Shown one piece after another: positions 27,501-34,475 of a DNA stretch of 57,977 nucleotides (the first letter of the stretch is position 1; each line of letters opens with the position of its first letter). The stretch is taken from contig JACRHZ010000006.1 of NCBI GenBank assembly GCA_016220175.1, positions 1-57,977 of the forward strand. The letters run 5' to 3'. The position numbers were made by a program, and so were the translations under genes. Source of the DNA: Candidatus Peregrinibacteria bacterium. GTDB taxonomy: Bacteria > Patescibacteriota > Gracilibacteria > CAIRYL01. The notes below the pieces were generated by a model. The model was not told where the DNA came from, ran no database searches, and saw nothing but the letters and a program-made list of their open reading frames with translations.

Positions 27501-29596
27501 GGACACACTTCTCCAAGGGAACATTGACGAGGGGTTGATGACGCTACAGTAGTGTTTGTGTTCGTGGTATTTGTTGTAGTGGAAGTTGTCGTGTTTGTTG
27601 TATTTGGAAGAATGGAAGTCGAAAGGTTGGAATTTGTACCGAAAGCATCACAGGTTTGAGTACTTGCATTACACACTTGCGTGCTGGAGCAATCTTTTAC
27701 TTTTCCAAGTGACGTCTGATTCACGATACAACTATCTGATGTTATGTCATACGTGCTCGGTCCATAGAGAGAATTATTGTTACAGACATACGTATTTCCA
27801 CAACGCTCTATGCTGTAGGTCGTATATTCTGTCTGTGTTCGACATTTTCCTTCAAAACATCCGTACTGACACGTTTTTGTAACTGAAGCGATATCTTTAT
27901 TCGCGTTACAATAGTATTCAAACACGTCCGTTCTGCTTGAACAGGAATCACTATACTGAAGAGTATTTCGTGTGGTTACTCCCTTTTGAGAAGAAACGAG
28001 TGGAGATGTCGTGCTATTCATGGTCGTAGCATTTTCTCCATCGGGATCTTCACAAGTTGCCGGCGGTTCTGCGATGATCGTAAAAGTGGGGGAAGCAACA
28101 ACGCAATTTGTCTTTTGATCTCTTGTGGTGTCAGCGGTTGAAACTGTTCTTCCATCATTGAACGCAGAATTTTCCACACAAAAATAATAAGGTCCTCCTA
28201 CGGGAATTGTTCCTGAACCAGTAGTAGAAGAAACACTCGCATAACTTGTTCCGAAAGTTTGTCCGATACTATTTATGAAATTATAAATAGTATTCTGCCA
28301 AATTGGGCTTGAAAAATTCGTGGCGCTTGTACTAACCTTTACGGTCATAGCAACCCAAAGTGTTGACGGGAGCGTTCCGCTTGCCTGAAACTGAGAAGAA
28401 AAAGGGATACTCTGTGTCGACACAAAAGTCGTGTTTCCTGGATTTGCGATACTACTCAGCATGAGATTTGTTGGATCAAGAAGTGTCCAAGTGATAGGAG
28501 CTGTGGTTTTTTCTGGATTCACGAGCCTCGAACCATCTTCACTCACACATTTATAGTATGACTGACCATTTGTGTTACTGGTGTTTCCAGTAAATGGTCC
28601 TGCCATGGTATAGCGACATTTTACATAGTCGGTGGATGGCCATATTGTGTTTCCACTTTGGTCAACAAGATTTCCATCACTTTTTACATATTTATAGTAT
28701 TGAATTCCGTTTACAGTCGTTGCTACTATAAGTTTCGCTACATTTGAAAATGGATATGTCGTTTCGAGTCTCACCCAATCCGATGCATCCCAAACTCCTA
28801 AAAGAGGATTTTCAGCGACTCCACTTCGGGCGCACCACCTGTGACCATCTCCATCATAAAACCCTTGAGCGTTATTCTGCTGGGTAAGATGGGCTCTTGA
28901 AATGGGAGCTCCATACGTCGTATGATCCACCATAGGATCGCCCACGGGGCAATGAACAATTGATCCCGGAAAAAATCCCCCCTTACTCGTGGGGAAAGAT
29001 CCACCCTGACCATTCGCGAAATCTGAACTTGCGCCGACGTTAAAGGCATAATTATTAGAGGAAGCTATATATCCTCCTACTGTATATGAACCGCTGAGAC
29101 CATCGCCATAAAACACGATAATTCCTTCGTGTTTTTTTGCGGCGGTAACATGATCGAGCCATCTTGTCAGGAGCGCGTTATTCAAATCTTCATTTCCGTT
29201 TGCATCGGTGATGACATAGACATCTGTTGTCCCCGCCTTCAGAGGAGGATTGGTAGTATTGGAACTGTACGCACTGCACCAGTTTCCGGGAACTCCAGAA
29301 TTACTATATGCCACAGCATAGCTGTGATAATAAGTATTGTAAGAACCAGCAAATTTTCCGGAAGTTTGGAGTGGTCCAGGATTACACAAAAAGTTCGTCG
29401 CTTCGTAGTTGATAATGTCGTCGTTATACGCGTACGAACCGAGTGTTCCGACGGAAAGGGTCCTATTATACGTCCCTCCTCCTGGAAGACTCAGAACATC
29501 CGCCTTGAGGAAACGGCTGATGTCTCCAAAAAAACTGAGCGATATTGCGACGAGTGCAAGTACTGCACTTCCGAGAAGAAGATTTTTCTTTTTCAT
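24530..29596 (-). CDS. Giant secreted surface protein with Cys-rich repeats, coiled coil and SLH repeats
   Basis: The 1688-residue protein has a signal peptide (about 1-33), a long Asn/Ser/Thr/Gly-rich N-terminal region (to about 510) of unknown fold, a Cys-bearing segment (about 515-650), a Thr/Asn linker (about 655-688), and six imperfect tandem repeats of 45-55 residues (about 692-1000). The repeat pattern is CP.G...C...D..C.EPG..GP..GWC....CY..DG...C. A long charged coiled coil follows (about 1060-1460), then a C-terminal region of about 190 residues with two or three SLH-type repeats (FLDVPMHEWYFAPAEY, FPGVPDWGYAAFNGAL, LSDVDVFQGSQGKFHPNDPL). SLH repeats usually bind secondary cell-wall polymers, so this is probably an S-layer or adhesin-like protein held at the surface. 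It has its own promoter and terminator. The Cys repeat was not recognised as a named family. Confidence 0.82.
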   Translation of the reverse strand: MKKKNLLLGSAVLALVAISLSFFGDISRFLKADVLSLPGGGTYNRTLSVGTLGSYAYNDDIINYEATNFLCNPGPLQTSGKFAGSYNTYYHSYAVAYSNSGVPGNWCSAYSSNTTNPPLKAGTTDVYVITDANGNEDLNNALLTRWLDHVTAAKKHEGIIVFYGDGLSGSYTVGGYIASSNNYAFNVGASSDFANGQGGSFPTSKGGFFPGSIVHCPVGDPMVDHTTYGAPISRAHLTQQNNAQGFYDGDGHRWCARSGVAENPLLGVWDASDWVRLETTYPFSNVAKLIVATTVNGIQYYKYVKSDGNLVDQSGNTIWPSTDYVKCRYTMAGPFTGNTSNTNGQSYYKCVSEDGSRLVNPEKTTAPITWTLLDPTNLMLSSIANPGNTTFVSTQSIPFSSQFQASGTLPSTLWVAMTVKVSTSATNFSSPIWQNTIYNFINSIGQTFGTSYASVSSTTGSGTIPVGGPYYFCVENSAFNDGRTVSTADTTRDQKTNCVVASPTFTIIAEPPATCEDPDGENATTMNSTTSPLVSSQKGVTTRNTLQYSDSCSSRTDVFEYYCNANKDIASVTKTCQYGCFEGKCRTQTEYTTYSIERCGNTYVCNNNSLYGPSTYDITSDSCIVNQTSLGKVKDCSSTQVCNASTQTCDAFGTNSNLSTSILPNTTNTTTSTTTNTTNTNTTVASSTPRQCSLGEVCPSGSWCYQGKQCNYGDGGLTCVDWQKSCPFGTKRCAQNDSNCIEPSATGPVNGWCVDSMECFTADGTKKYCQPNTNNPANMIPTTCPVGYKICSPNDSNCTEPGKYGPLNAWCKNSQQCYKKDGTGIYCAEWPQGSPNGASSQPQCPLDTGFCNPTDTNCLERGETGPGTAWCGGGGSKQCYLGDGSLYCAGMDETCPSGSGVCRQGDTMCVEPGKEGSNDGWCGGNAVSCYKKDGSGMTCVAINSRDSKAWESIQCPQNTGRCRAKDQYCLELGQSGPSGSWCASGMTKWKNDGTMTCVSRDDITTSEVTTTETEKTCLQVITSALDPNDSSRCKNFSSSCNVPEGWKTLEANMVCENGIVLTLENISDKETVFGILQKDEQHLLDLERQMRKLPEHIVEKRVITDLVKKAFEILKEAQEEMQSYRKNTADVEDKLKILHQQTFPEIESKMAAVRPYLDFLFLEKELLESLSSYKAELAKIEKDSEYYAKLDAGVKNLEALLESAKNQRGQGLEKLLEALHDTKSRVEKLIQEKRSFEADSFIEGTVQDLIKSRDAIHDFIEERKISDVKTQEIFSKFESLVNDIQKNSVNMTENGEILRLIDKAISLRDKLKNRLHGYVSQEEETASLDDLFAHLEEKVAEKVDKIFQNFTNKLEIVLDEALQKAAVKLADLTERFSESFTNAVSQSVSNITAVGEKHRDRIIADKNIILERVDNLEKSLEKADLGSFTKERLKEVMQVVATRNWCGGISEDVKAKVNSAGLALEANEFTPQEIETLASDVTVLAEENNQECYTIGAASFLDVPMHEWYFAPAEYNTSHGYVRGYGGDRTGQFGAINPTLRIEALVMAMRIFGLPLGNSEKLDVDFPGVPDWGYAAFNGALAVGYTPNPSRPMDQPITRWETAELFATLGKKYIDQNSTIDSAKEYLDYTEFAANTSALQAIDALSDVDVFQGSQGKFHPNDPLVRSEFATINQRLTEGLGLETSAAR

Positions 29597-29640
29597 TTTG
29601 TTTTTGTATAAAAATGTAAAAAAAGGTGAAGTTGTCTCTA

Positions 29641-29669
29641 ATTATAGCAATTTTGTGCTGATTTTTCAA
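29641..29669 (-). promoter_or_regulatory. Sigma-70-type promoter of the giant SLH gene
   Basis: On the minus strand TTGAAA (29664-29669) is separated by exactly 17 bases from a perfect TATAAT (29641-29646). The start codon lies about 45 bases further on, leaving a short AT-rich leader. Confidence 0.85.
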
Positions 29670-29723
29670 TCCTAAAAATATTGTTTTTAATATATTTTTA
29701 AGAAATGACATCAATATATTTTC

Positions 29724-29744
29724 TGTCGTCGACTTCCGACGACA
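29724..29744. repeat. REP-like palindrome
   Basis: Stem TGTCGTCG/CGACGACA with loop ACTTC, followed by CATTCG. It shares loop and flank with the element at 11089. A further CTCGA/TCGAG hairpin follows at about 29765-29777. Confidence 0.65.
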
Positions 29745-29881
29745 CATTCGCAATTTCTTTTCGCCTCGAAAGTCGAGCTACGGAGCGAGCTTTCTGATTC
29801 CATCAAAATATTAAGGCAAATAGTGATTTTCCATAGGAAAAAATTTCTTCAAAATAGAAGAAATCTTATTTTGCTCAAAAA

Positions 29882-31402
29882 ATGCATACAAAAGTCCACT
29901 CCATGTCTCTTCGGGGACTCGACTCTATCCCGATTGAAGTAGAAGCCGATATTTTGAGAGGGCAAACAAAATTTTTTGTAGTTGGACTCGGAGATATTGC
30001 CGTGCAGGAGGCGCGGGAGCGCGTGAGATCTGCGGTAAAAAACTCTGGTTTCAAATTCCCTTTCACGCGAGTTATTGTCAATTTGGCGCCGGCAGATGTC
30101 CGAAAAATTGGCCCAAGTTTTGATCTTCCGATCGCGCTTGGAATTCTTCTCGCATTTGATCAGATTGAAATTGATCCTGATATTCTTCAGAAAAGTGTGA
30201 TTATTGGAGAACTTTCCCTTGATGGCGGTCTTCGGAGTGTGAATGGAATTCTCCCCATCACTACCGAAGCAAAAAAATTAGGATTTGAATCTGTGTTCCT
30301 TCCAAAAGTGAATGCCAAAGAAGCTGCACTCGTGGAAGGAATCCAAATTTATGGTATAGAAACGCTCCAAGAACTCATTCTTCATTTTTCCGGTGTAAAT
30401 CCGCTTTCTGCGTTTCCGCCAACTGATGCGGAAAAACTCTATCTTCCCGAAGAAATTTTGGAGGATTTTTCATATATTCGCGGACAAGAACATGCCAAAA
30501 GGGCGCTCGAAATCGCCGCTGCTGGAGGGCACAATATTCTTATGAATGGAACTCCAGGATCAGGAAAAACGCTTATGGCGAGAGCGCTTCGTTCTATTCT
30601 CCCCAAAATGACAAAGGAAGAAGCGCTCGAAGTTACCAAAATCCATTCGATTGCAAACCTCTTAAAGCCTGATGTTCCCTTGATTACCACTCGCCCATTC
30701 CGTACGGTTCATCACACTGCGTCGAGTATTTCCCTTGTTGGCGGAGGGAAAAATCCCAGACCAGGAGAAATTTCTCTTGCGCATCGCGGAGTGCTTTTTA
30801 TGGACGAACTTGCGGAATTTCCCGGACAGGTTCTCGAGGTTTTGAGGCAACCCCTAGAAGATCGGCGGATTACCATTTCCCGGGCAAGCGGAACCGCCTC
30901 GTTCCCAGCACATTTTCTTCTCGTCGCTGCCATGAACCCGACGCCATCTGGATATGATCCCAATTCTGATGGAAAATCTTTTAATATTGATCAGAAATAT
31001 CGAAAAAAACTTTCGGGACCGTTTCTCGACCGGATTGATTTGTATGCTGATGTTGCCCCCGTACAATTTGAAAAACTCAGAGAAAAGCATGACGCTGAGC
31101 CTTCTCGCATTATTGCTGAAAGGGTACAGAAAGCAAGAGACTCACAATCAAAACGATTCCAAGGAGCTGGAATTTTTTGCAATGCGGAAATGAAAATAAA
31201 AGAGATAAAGGCATTTTGCGAAATTTCTGAAGCATCGGAAGACCTTCTCAAAATGGCGATGAAGCAATTTGGACTTTCTGCACGCGGTTTTCATCGTATT
31301 CTCAAAGTGGCGAGAACGATTGCTGATCTTTCTCATGAAACCGATATTTCGGAAAATCATGTGGCGGAAGCACTTCAGTATAGACCGAAGTTTCAGGAGT
31401 GA
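29882..31402 (+). CDS. comM: YifB/ComM-family Mg-chelatase-like AAA+ ATPase
   Basis: ComM is a hexameric helicase that extends heteroduplex joints during natural transformation. The 506-residue length is standard. An N-terminal Lon-protease-like domain (about 1-170) is followed by the AAA+ domain with Walker A NGTPGSGKTLMARAL (about 222-236), the HHTASSISLVGGG block, Walker B GVLFMDELAEF (about 303-313), and the LSGPFLDRIDL sensor region (about 377-387). The C-terminal Mg-chelatase-type domain has LSARGFHRILKVARTIADL. No other competence genes are in the window, but the nearby pilin array and this gene together would be compatible with DNA uptake. Assignment is firm. Confidence 0.95.
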   Translation: MHTKVHSMSLRGLDSIPIEVEADILRGQTKFFVVGLGDIAVQEARERVRSAVKNSGFKFPFTRVIVNLAPADVRKIGPSFDLPIALGILLAFDQIEIDPDILQKSVIIGELSLDGGLRSVNGILPITTEAKKLGFESVFLPKVNAKEAALVEGIQIYGIETLQELILHFSGVNPLSAFPPTDAEKLYLPEEILEDFSYIRGQEHAKRALEIAAAGGHNILMNGTPGSGKTLMARALRSILPKMTKEEALEVTKIHSIANLLKPDVPLITTRPFRTVHHTASSISLVGGGKNPRPGEISLAHRGVLFMDELAEFPGQVLEVLRQPLEDRRITISRASGTASFPAHFLLVAAMNPTPSGYDPNSDGKSFNIDQKYRKKLSGPFLDRIDLYADVAPVQFEKLREKHDAEPSRIIAERVQKARDSQSKRFQGAGIFCNAEMKIKEIKAFCEISEASEDLLKMAMKQFGLSARGFHRILKVARTIADLSHETDISENHVAEALQYRPKFQE

Positions 31403-31420
31403 GGGTTTTTTCTCACCATC

Positions 31421-31449
31421 TTGACCATTACTCAGTAATACTTTAATAT
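31421..31449 (+). promoter_or_regulatory. Promoter with embedded operator for the RHH/RelE pair
   Basis: TTGACC (31421-31426) and TAATAT (31444-31449) are 17 bases apart. Between them sits a perfect palindrome ATTACT-C-AGTAAT (31427-31439), well placed to bind the ribbon-helix-helix antitoxin encoded just downstream and repress the operon. Confidence 0.65.
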
Positions 31450-31476
31450 TATAACACTTCTCTCATGATATCTTTT

Positions 31477-31737
31477 ATGGAAACCACAGTAAAAACGAGC
31501 ATCTCTCTTCCGAAGGAAACTTGGAAAAAACTCAAGAAATATAGAAACAGAAGTAGCGTTATATACATTGCTCTCGAGCTGTATTTTGACAAAGAGCAAG
31601 ATTTAGAAAAAGCTGAGGAGGTGTATTGGGAAAAGGTAAAAAAATCACTCAGAGGAAAAACAGGAGAATATATTTCCGCAAATCCAAATGGCGAAGAAAT
31701 TACTGATGAACTTCTTGAGGAAAAGTTATGGAAATAA
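31477..31737 (+). CDS. Ribbon-helix-helix antitoxin
   Basis: The start at 31477 (METTVKTSISLPKETWKKL) gives 86 residues; an ATG at 31465 is also possible. The N-terminus has the CopG/Arc ribbon-helix-helix pattern: a short strand KTSISLP followed by two helices with a conserved turn (KKYRNRSSVIYIAL). The acidic, lysine-rich C-terminal part would wrap the toxin. It overlaps the RelE-type toxin gene by ten bases, the usual antitoxin-first order, and its promoter spacer holds a palindrome that could be its own operator. The pair is a type II toxin-antitoxin candidate. Confidence 0.75.
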   Translation: METTVKTSISLPKETWKKLKKYRNRSSVIYIALELYFDKEQDLEKAEEVYWEKVKKSLRGKTGEYISANPNGEEITDELLEEKLWK

Positions 31738-31997
31738 TTTTTTCGAGAAATTTTAAAAAACAGGCAAAAAAAATCTCAGAAAATTCAAGTTCACGAAAAG
31801 AAAAGATCAACACAGTTATCAAGGATTTTTCGATGCAAGGAAGAGGATCAGAGTTCTATCGGAAAAAACTGAAAGGAAATTGGTATGGATATGAAGAACT
31901 TCAGCTTGGGGGTGATATCCGAATTATATTTCGCGAGAAAGGGAATGTTGCAGTTTTTGAAGCGATAGGCACGCATTCGCAATTGGAACTGTCATAA
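31728..31997 (+). CDS. RelE/YafQ-family toxin
   Basis: An 89-residue basic protein of the RelE/ParE superfamily, predicted to be a ribosome-dependent mRNA interferase. Features are the N-terminal helix FSRNFKKQAKKI, a KLKGNWYGYEELQLGGDIRIIF strand block and a C-terminal THSQLEL. Histidine and arginine near the end are candidate catalytic residues of the YafQ type. It is coupled to the RHH antitoxin by a ten-base overlap. Its last 45 codons and the following 600 bases are duplicated at 34275-34945, where the toxin has lost its N-terminus. Confidence 0.78.
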   Translation: MEIIFSRNFKKQAKKISENSSSRKEKINTVIKDFSMQGRGSEFYRKKLKGNWYGYEELQLGGDIRIIFREKGNVAVFEAIGTHSQLELS

Positions 31998-32060
31998 TGC
32001 CACTCCTAAAGATCGTAGACGTCCTTTCGGTGTTTTATGCGAAGAATGAAAAGAAGAATT

Positions 32061-32564
32061 TTAGGCTGCGAGAGCATGCTTATACTTTTCTTCATGGGTT
32101 TGTATTTTTCTATCTGCATAAAGCTTTGTCCTATCAGAAAAAGCATCTAGGCGAGTGATCACTTCATTTTCTACCATGAATGACAGTCCGTCATAACTTA
32201 TTTCAAGTCTCTTATTTGTTTCTTCTTGTTTTTTATTAAACTTTTTCTGTTCCTCAACAAACTTTTTCAGTTCTTGTAGTGCTGTAAATACTTCGTTATT
32301 AAATCCTTTTTGTTCTTCATTAAATCCTTTTTGTTCTTCATTGAATCCTTTTTGTTCTTCATTAAACTTTTTCAGTTCCTCAACAAAATGCTTCAATTCT
32401 TGGAGCCTCACTAAGACCTCTGTTTCATATGTCATTTCAATCTTCCCAACAGATTTTTTGAGTTCTTGTAATGCTGTGAGTACTTCCTTTTGAAATGCGT
32501 ACTGAGTCACGAGAAAAGTAAAAAAGGCAAAGCGCATTGTAAATATTTCTTTAGTAGCATGCAA
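32061..32564 (-). CDS. Coiled-coil protein with heptad-repeat expansion, paralogue A
   Basis: The 167-residue protein has a hydrophobic N-terminal stretch (about residues 7-24) and then an almost continuous coiled coil, rich in Gln, Glu, Lys and Leu. At residues 68-88 or so, three consecutive seven-residue units GFNEEQK are encoded by three 21-base repeats at 32301-32363. The short ALQELKK and RLQELK segments repeat along the chain. Its function is unknown; the small size and layout recall the DUF1640/CCDC90-like or phage-type coiled-coil proteins, but this is not secure. A shorter paralogue (139 residues) lies at 34476-34895 within the duplicated segment and lacks the heptad expansion. Confidence 0.65.
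   Translation of the reverse strand: MHATKEIFTMRFAFFTFLVTQYAFQKEVLTALQELKKSVGKIEMTYETEVLVRLQELKHFVEELKKFNEEQKGFNEEQKGFNEEQKGFNNEVFTALQELKKFVEEQKKFNKKQEETNKRLEISYDGLSFMVENEVITRLDAFSDRTKLYADRKIQTHEEKYKHALAA
32301..32363. repeat. Three 21-base in-frame tandem repeats
   Basis: Three units of the form AAATCCTTTTTGTTCTTCAT plus one T follow each other without gap; the third differs by one base. Each encodes one heptad of the coiled coil on the minus strand. Confidence 0.9.
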
Positions 32565-32592
32565 GAACTTTTCTCTTCAGAAAGCCAAAAAG

Positions 32593-32610
32593 TGTCGACG
32601 CGGTTCGACA
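32593..32610. repeat. REP-like palindrome
   Basis: Stem TGTCGA/TCGACA around loop CGCGGT, followed by ACACAATCGC. It is the end of duplicated segment copy 1 and recurs at 34924 in copy 2. Confidence 0.65.
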
Positions 32611-32663
32611 ACACAATCGCACTTCTTTGCGAATCGCGAAAGATGATGACAACAAAACGTTTT

Positions 32664-32689
32664 GGAGCAACTCTTGGAAGAATTGCTCC
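32664..32689. repeat. GGAGCAACTC hairpin, copy 1
   Basis: GGAGCAACTCTT and AATTGCTCC form a hairpin followed by GACGA. Related hairpins are at 33508-33533 and 34244-34269, all close to the RAYT gene. Confidence 0.65.
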
Positions 32690-32703
32690 GACGAGGGTAC
32701 TGC

Positions 32704-32976
32704 TCAAAGATCATAAACATCTTTCCTGTGTTTTACTCGCAGAATGAAAAGTATGCTAATTTGTCCATCTTTCTCAATTCTGAAAATAGCTCTATATTGA
32801 CCAATTCTAAATCTATATCTTCCATGAAAATCACCCTGTAAAGATTTGGCGAAAGACAAAGGATTCTCTTGTTCTGAATAGAAAAATAATTTTTGGATAA
32901 CTCTTTTTGCCGCATCTTCCTGGAGATATTTCAGATCTCTTCTTGCCGTATCTGTAAGAAAAATTTTATATTGCAT
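32704..32976 (-). CDS. RelE-family toxin
   Basis: This 90-residue protein shows the RelE/ParE pattern: YKIFLTDTARRDLKYL at the N-terminus, KSLQGDFHGRYRFRIGQYRAIF in the middle and ILFILRVKHRKDVY at the end. The conserved arginines and the RVKHR motif are typical of RelE-type ribosome-dependent endoribonucleases. It is encoded directly after a Phd/YefM-type antitoxin whose stop codon overlaps its ATG. It is a different subfamily from the YafQ-like toxin at 31728, so this is an independent pair. Confidence is high from the motif and the operon arrangement. Confidence 0.88.
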   Translation of the reverse strand: MQYKIFLTDTARRDLKYLQEDAAKRVIQKLFFYSEQENPLSFAKSLQGDFHGRYRFRIGQYRAIFRIEKDGQISILFILRVKHRKDVYDL

Positions 32977-33227
32977 TAGAGCATTCCAAATTCTTTCATC
33001 ACTTCTTCGAGGCTATAGACTTCTCCTCTCTTAACTTCTTCTTCAGCTGCAAGAATTTCTTGGTAGAGTTTCTCCATCGCGAATTCTTTTTCATCAATTG
33101 GTTTTACTTCCAGAACAGGAACATTCTTTTTCAGAATGATGTAGCGAATTCCTCCTTTTCGAGAAGCCTTTACATAGCTGGCCATGTTTTGGCGAAAATC
33201 TTTCATTCCAATAAGTTTTGTAACCAT
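32976..33227 (-). CDS. Phd/YefM-family antitoxin
   Basis: The 83-residue protein starts MVTKLIGMKDFRQNMASYV, a typical Phd/YefM N-terminal DNA-binding strand-helix unit, continues with GIRYIILKKNVPVLEVKPI, and ends in an acidic helix that would neutralise the toxin. It is the first gene of the pair. Its start codon lies inside a 13-base inverted repeat (33226-33262), which is expected to be its operator, so repression would block both transcription and initiation. The toxin start overlaps its stop by one base. Confidence 0.85.
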   Translation of the reverse strand: MVTKLIGMKDFRQNMASYVKASRKGGIRYIILKKNVPVLEVKPIDEKEFAMEKLYQEILAAEEEVKRGEVYSLEEVMKEFGML

Positions 33228-33262
33228 AGTGTATACTTAAGAGCACCTGAAGTGTACACTAT
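33226..33262 (-). promoter_or_regulatory. Double operator of the Phd/RelE pair
   Basis: ATAGTGTATACTT (33226-33238) and AAGTGTACACTAT (33250-33262) are inverted copies with one mismatch, 11 bases apart. Each contains a near-palindrome of the form AGTGTAYACT. The first overlaps the antitoxin start codon. Confidence 0.75.
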
Positions 33263-33385
33263 AAAATTAGAAATATCAATCTTTCTCAACTGTATTTTCT
33301 GATATGGCGAGAGAAATAGAAAATCTGAGCAGAGAGAAGAATCTGCTCTGCATCTTTGCAATGAGGGAAAAACGATGCACGAATG

Positions 33386-33406
33386 TGTCGTCGGACATCG
33401 TCGACA
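33386..33406. repeat. REP-like palindrome, inverted orientation
   Basis: TGTCG and CGACA form the outer stem. The flank CGAAT lies on the left instead of the right, so this copy is opposite to those at 11089 and 29724. Confidence 0.55.
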
Positions 33407-33507
33407 GATTCGTACTGAAGAAAGAGGAAGAATTAAAAAATTATCTGCATAAGTTCAGATACATATTGCACTCCATAAATGAGGGGACTTAACCCTCCTC
33501 TTCCGTC

Positions 33508-33533
33508 GGAGCAACTCTTTTGAGAGTTGCTCC
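33508..33533. repeat. GGAGCAACTC hairpin, copy 2
   Basis: A perfect stem GGAGCAACTCT/AGAGTTGCTCC with loop TTTG, preceded by CCGTC. Confidence 0.75.
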
Positions 33534-33579
33534 CCACGTTTCTATGGCATCTCCCTCAAAGATTCACAAAACATTTTTC

Positions 33580-33600
33580 TGTCGTCGAACACTGACGACA
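33580..33600. repeat. REP-like palindrome
   Basis: Stem TGTCGTC/GACGACA around a seven-base loop, 130 bases upstream of the RAYT start codon. Confidence 0.65.
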
Positions 33601-33709
33601 CTTTGAGCATAAAAAAACCGCATACCATTGAGCCATTCAAGCGATTCTGTTTTCTGAAGTTTGTTTTTGATACGAAAATTCTATGATGTTCTTATGTTTT
33701 CCCTTCTCT

Positions 33710-34213
33710 ATGCCATCTCCAAGAATTGCTCGTGAATATAAAGATCAGACCGTATTTATCTCTTGCACGATACAAAAGTGGTACTATCTCTTCGACAGGC
33801 ATAATCGTTGGGAAATTCTTGCGAAGAGTCTTGAATACTGCCAAAGGCACAAAGATCTAAAAATCTTTGCGTATATATTTATGCTGAACCATATACATCT
33901 TCTCGCTCAAGCGCCAGATATGTCTCGCGTCCTTTGCGACTTTAAAAAGTATACTTCCCGAGAACTTATGAAAAATATTCTCTTAGCAGAACCACATGTA
34001 GCAGAACTTTTTCCTCAAAAAAATGGGAAATTCAAAATATGGCAGGAAACGAATTGTCCAATAATTATTGAGTCAGAAAAATTCTTTTTACAAAAACAGC
34101 AATACATTCATGAAAATCCAGTACGAAAACAATATGTGGAAAATCCAGAATATTGGTATTGGTCATCTGCGAATCCAACTCAACCTCTCAAGATCACAAA
34201 TGGTTTTGAGTAA
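33710..34213 (+). CDS. REP-associated tyrosine transposase (RAYT, Y1 family)
   Basis: The protein from the ATG at 33710 (MPSPRIAREYKDQTVFISC) has 167 residues and belongs to the IS200-like Y1 HUH nuclease family. The metal-binding HUH motif is HIH in AYIFMLNHIHLLAQ, and the catalytic tyrosine is expected in QQYIHENPVRKQYV, which is followed by the family-typical ENPEYWYWSSA. Such domesticated single-copy transposases cut DNA at hairpins and are thought to spread REP sequences. Here at least six palindromes of two families surround the gene and a broken second copy lies 0.8 kb downstream. The longer frame to 33683 adds nine hydrophobic residues without support. Confidence 0.88.
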   Translation: MPSPRIAREYKDQTVFISCTIQKWYYLFDRHNRWEILAKSLEYCQRHKDLKIFAYIFMLNHIHLLAQAPDMSRVLCDFKKYTSRELMKNILLAEPHVAELFPQKNGKFKIWQETNCPIIIESEKFFLQKQQYIHENPVRKQYVENPEYWYWSSANPTQPLKITNGFE

Positions 34214-34243
34214 TTTGAAAGAAAGGTGTCACAGAAACGTTAG

Positions 34244-34269
34244 GGAGCAACTCTAGGAAGAGTTGCTCC
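34244..34269. repeat. GGAGCAACTC hairpin, copy 3
   Basis: Perfect arms GGAGCAACTCT and AGAGTTGCTCC around AGGA, then GACGA. It lies 30 bases after the RAYT stop and immediately before the truncated toxin, so it marks the junction. Confidence 0.8.
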
Positions 34270-34274
34270 GACGA

Positions 34275-34412
34275 AGGAAAAAACTGAAAGGCGATTGGTA
34301 TGGATATGAAGAACTTCAGGTTGGAGGCGATATCCGAATTATATTTCGCGAGAAAGAGAATATCGCGGTTTTGGAAGCGATAGGCACGCATTCGCAATTG
34401 GAACTGTCATAA
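34275..34412 (+). pseudogene. Truncated RelE/YafQ toxin (3' end only)
   Basis: Forty-five codons match the C-terminal half of the toxin at 31728: it begins at RKKLKGDWYGYEEL and continues through GGDIRIIFREKENIAVLEAIGTHSQLELS to a stop. The first 44 codons and the antitoxin are missing; the sequence to the left is the GGAGCAACTC hairpin next to the RAYT gene. Differences to the intact copy are mostly conservative, so the copy was probably made from, or maintained as, a functional relative before truncation. Confidence 0.85.
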
Positions 34413-34475
34413 TGCCATTCCTAAAGATCGTAGACATCCTTTCGGTGTTTTATGCGAAGAATGAAAAGAAGAATT

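Larger units (their letters stand above)
31861..32620. repeat. Segmental duplication, copy 1
   Basis: From the middle of the toxin gene through the coiled-coil gene to the REP-like palindrome this segment is closely similar, in the same orientation, to 34276-34945. Both copies share the toxin 3' end, the non-coding stretch with GATCGTAGAC, and the coiled-coil gene with its upstream 30 bases. Confidence 0.85.
33263..33709. other. Intergenic region with REP-like palindromes
   Basis: About 450 bases between the Phd/RelE pair and the RAYT gene carry three palindromes (33386, 33508 and 33580) but no supportable gene. A 62-codon frame at 33304 runs through one palindrome and was rejected. Confidence 0.6.

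Noticed and set aside
33304-33492. 62-codon frame upstream of the RAYT gene
   Set aside because: It runs through a REP-like palindrome and has no domain pattern.
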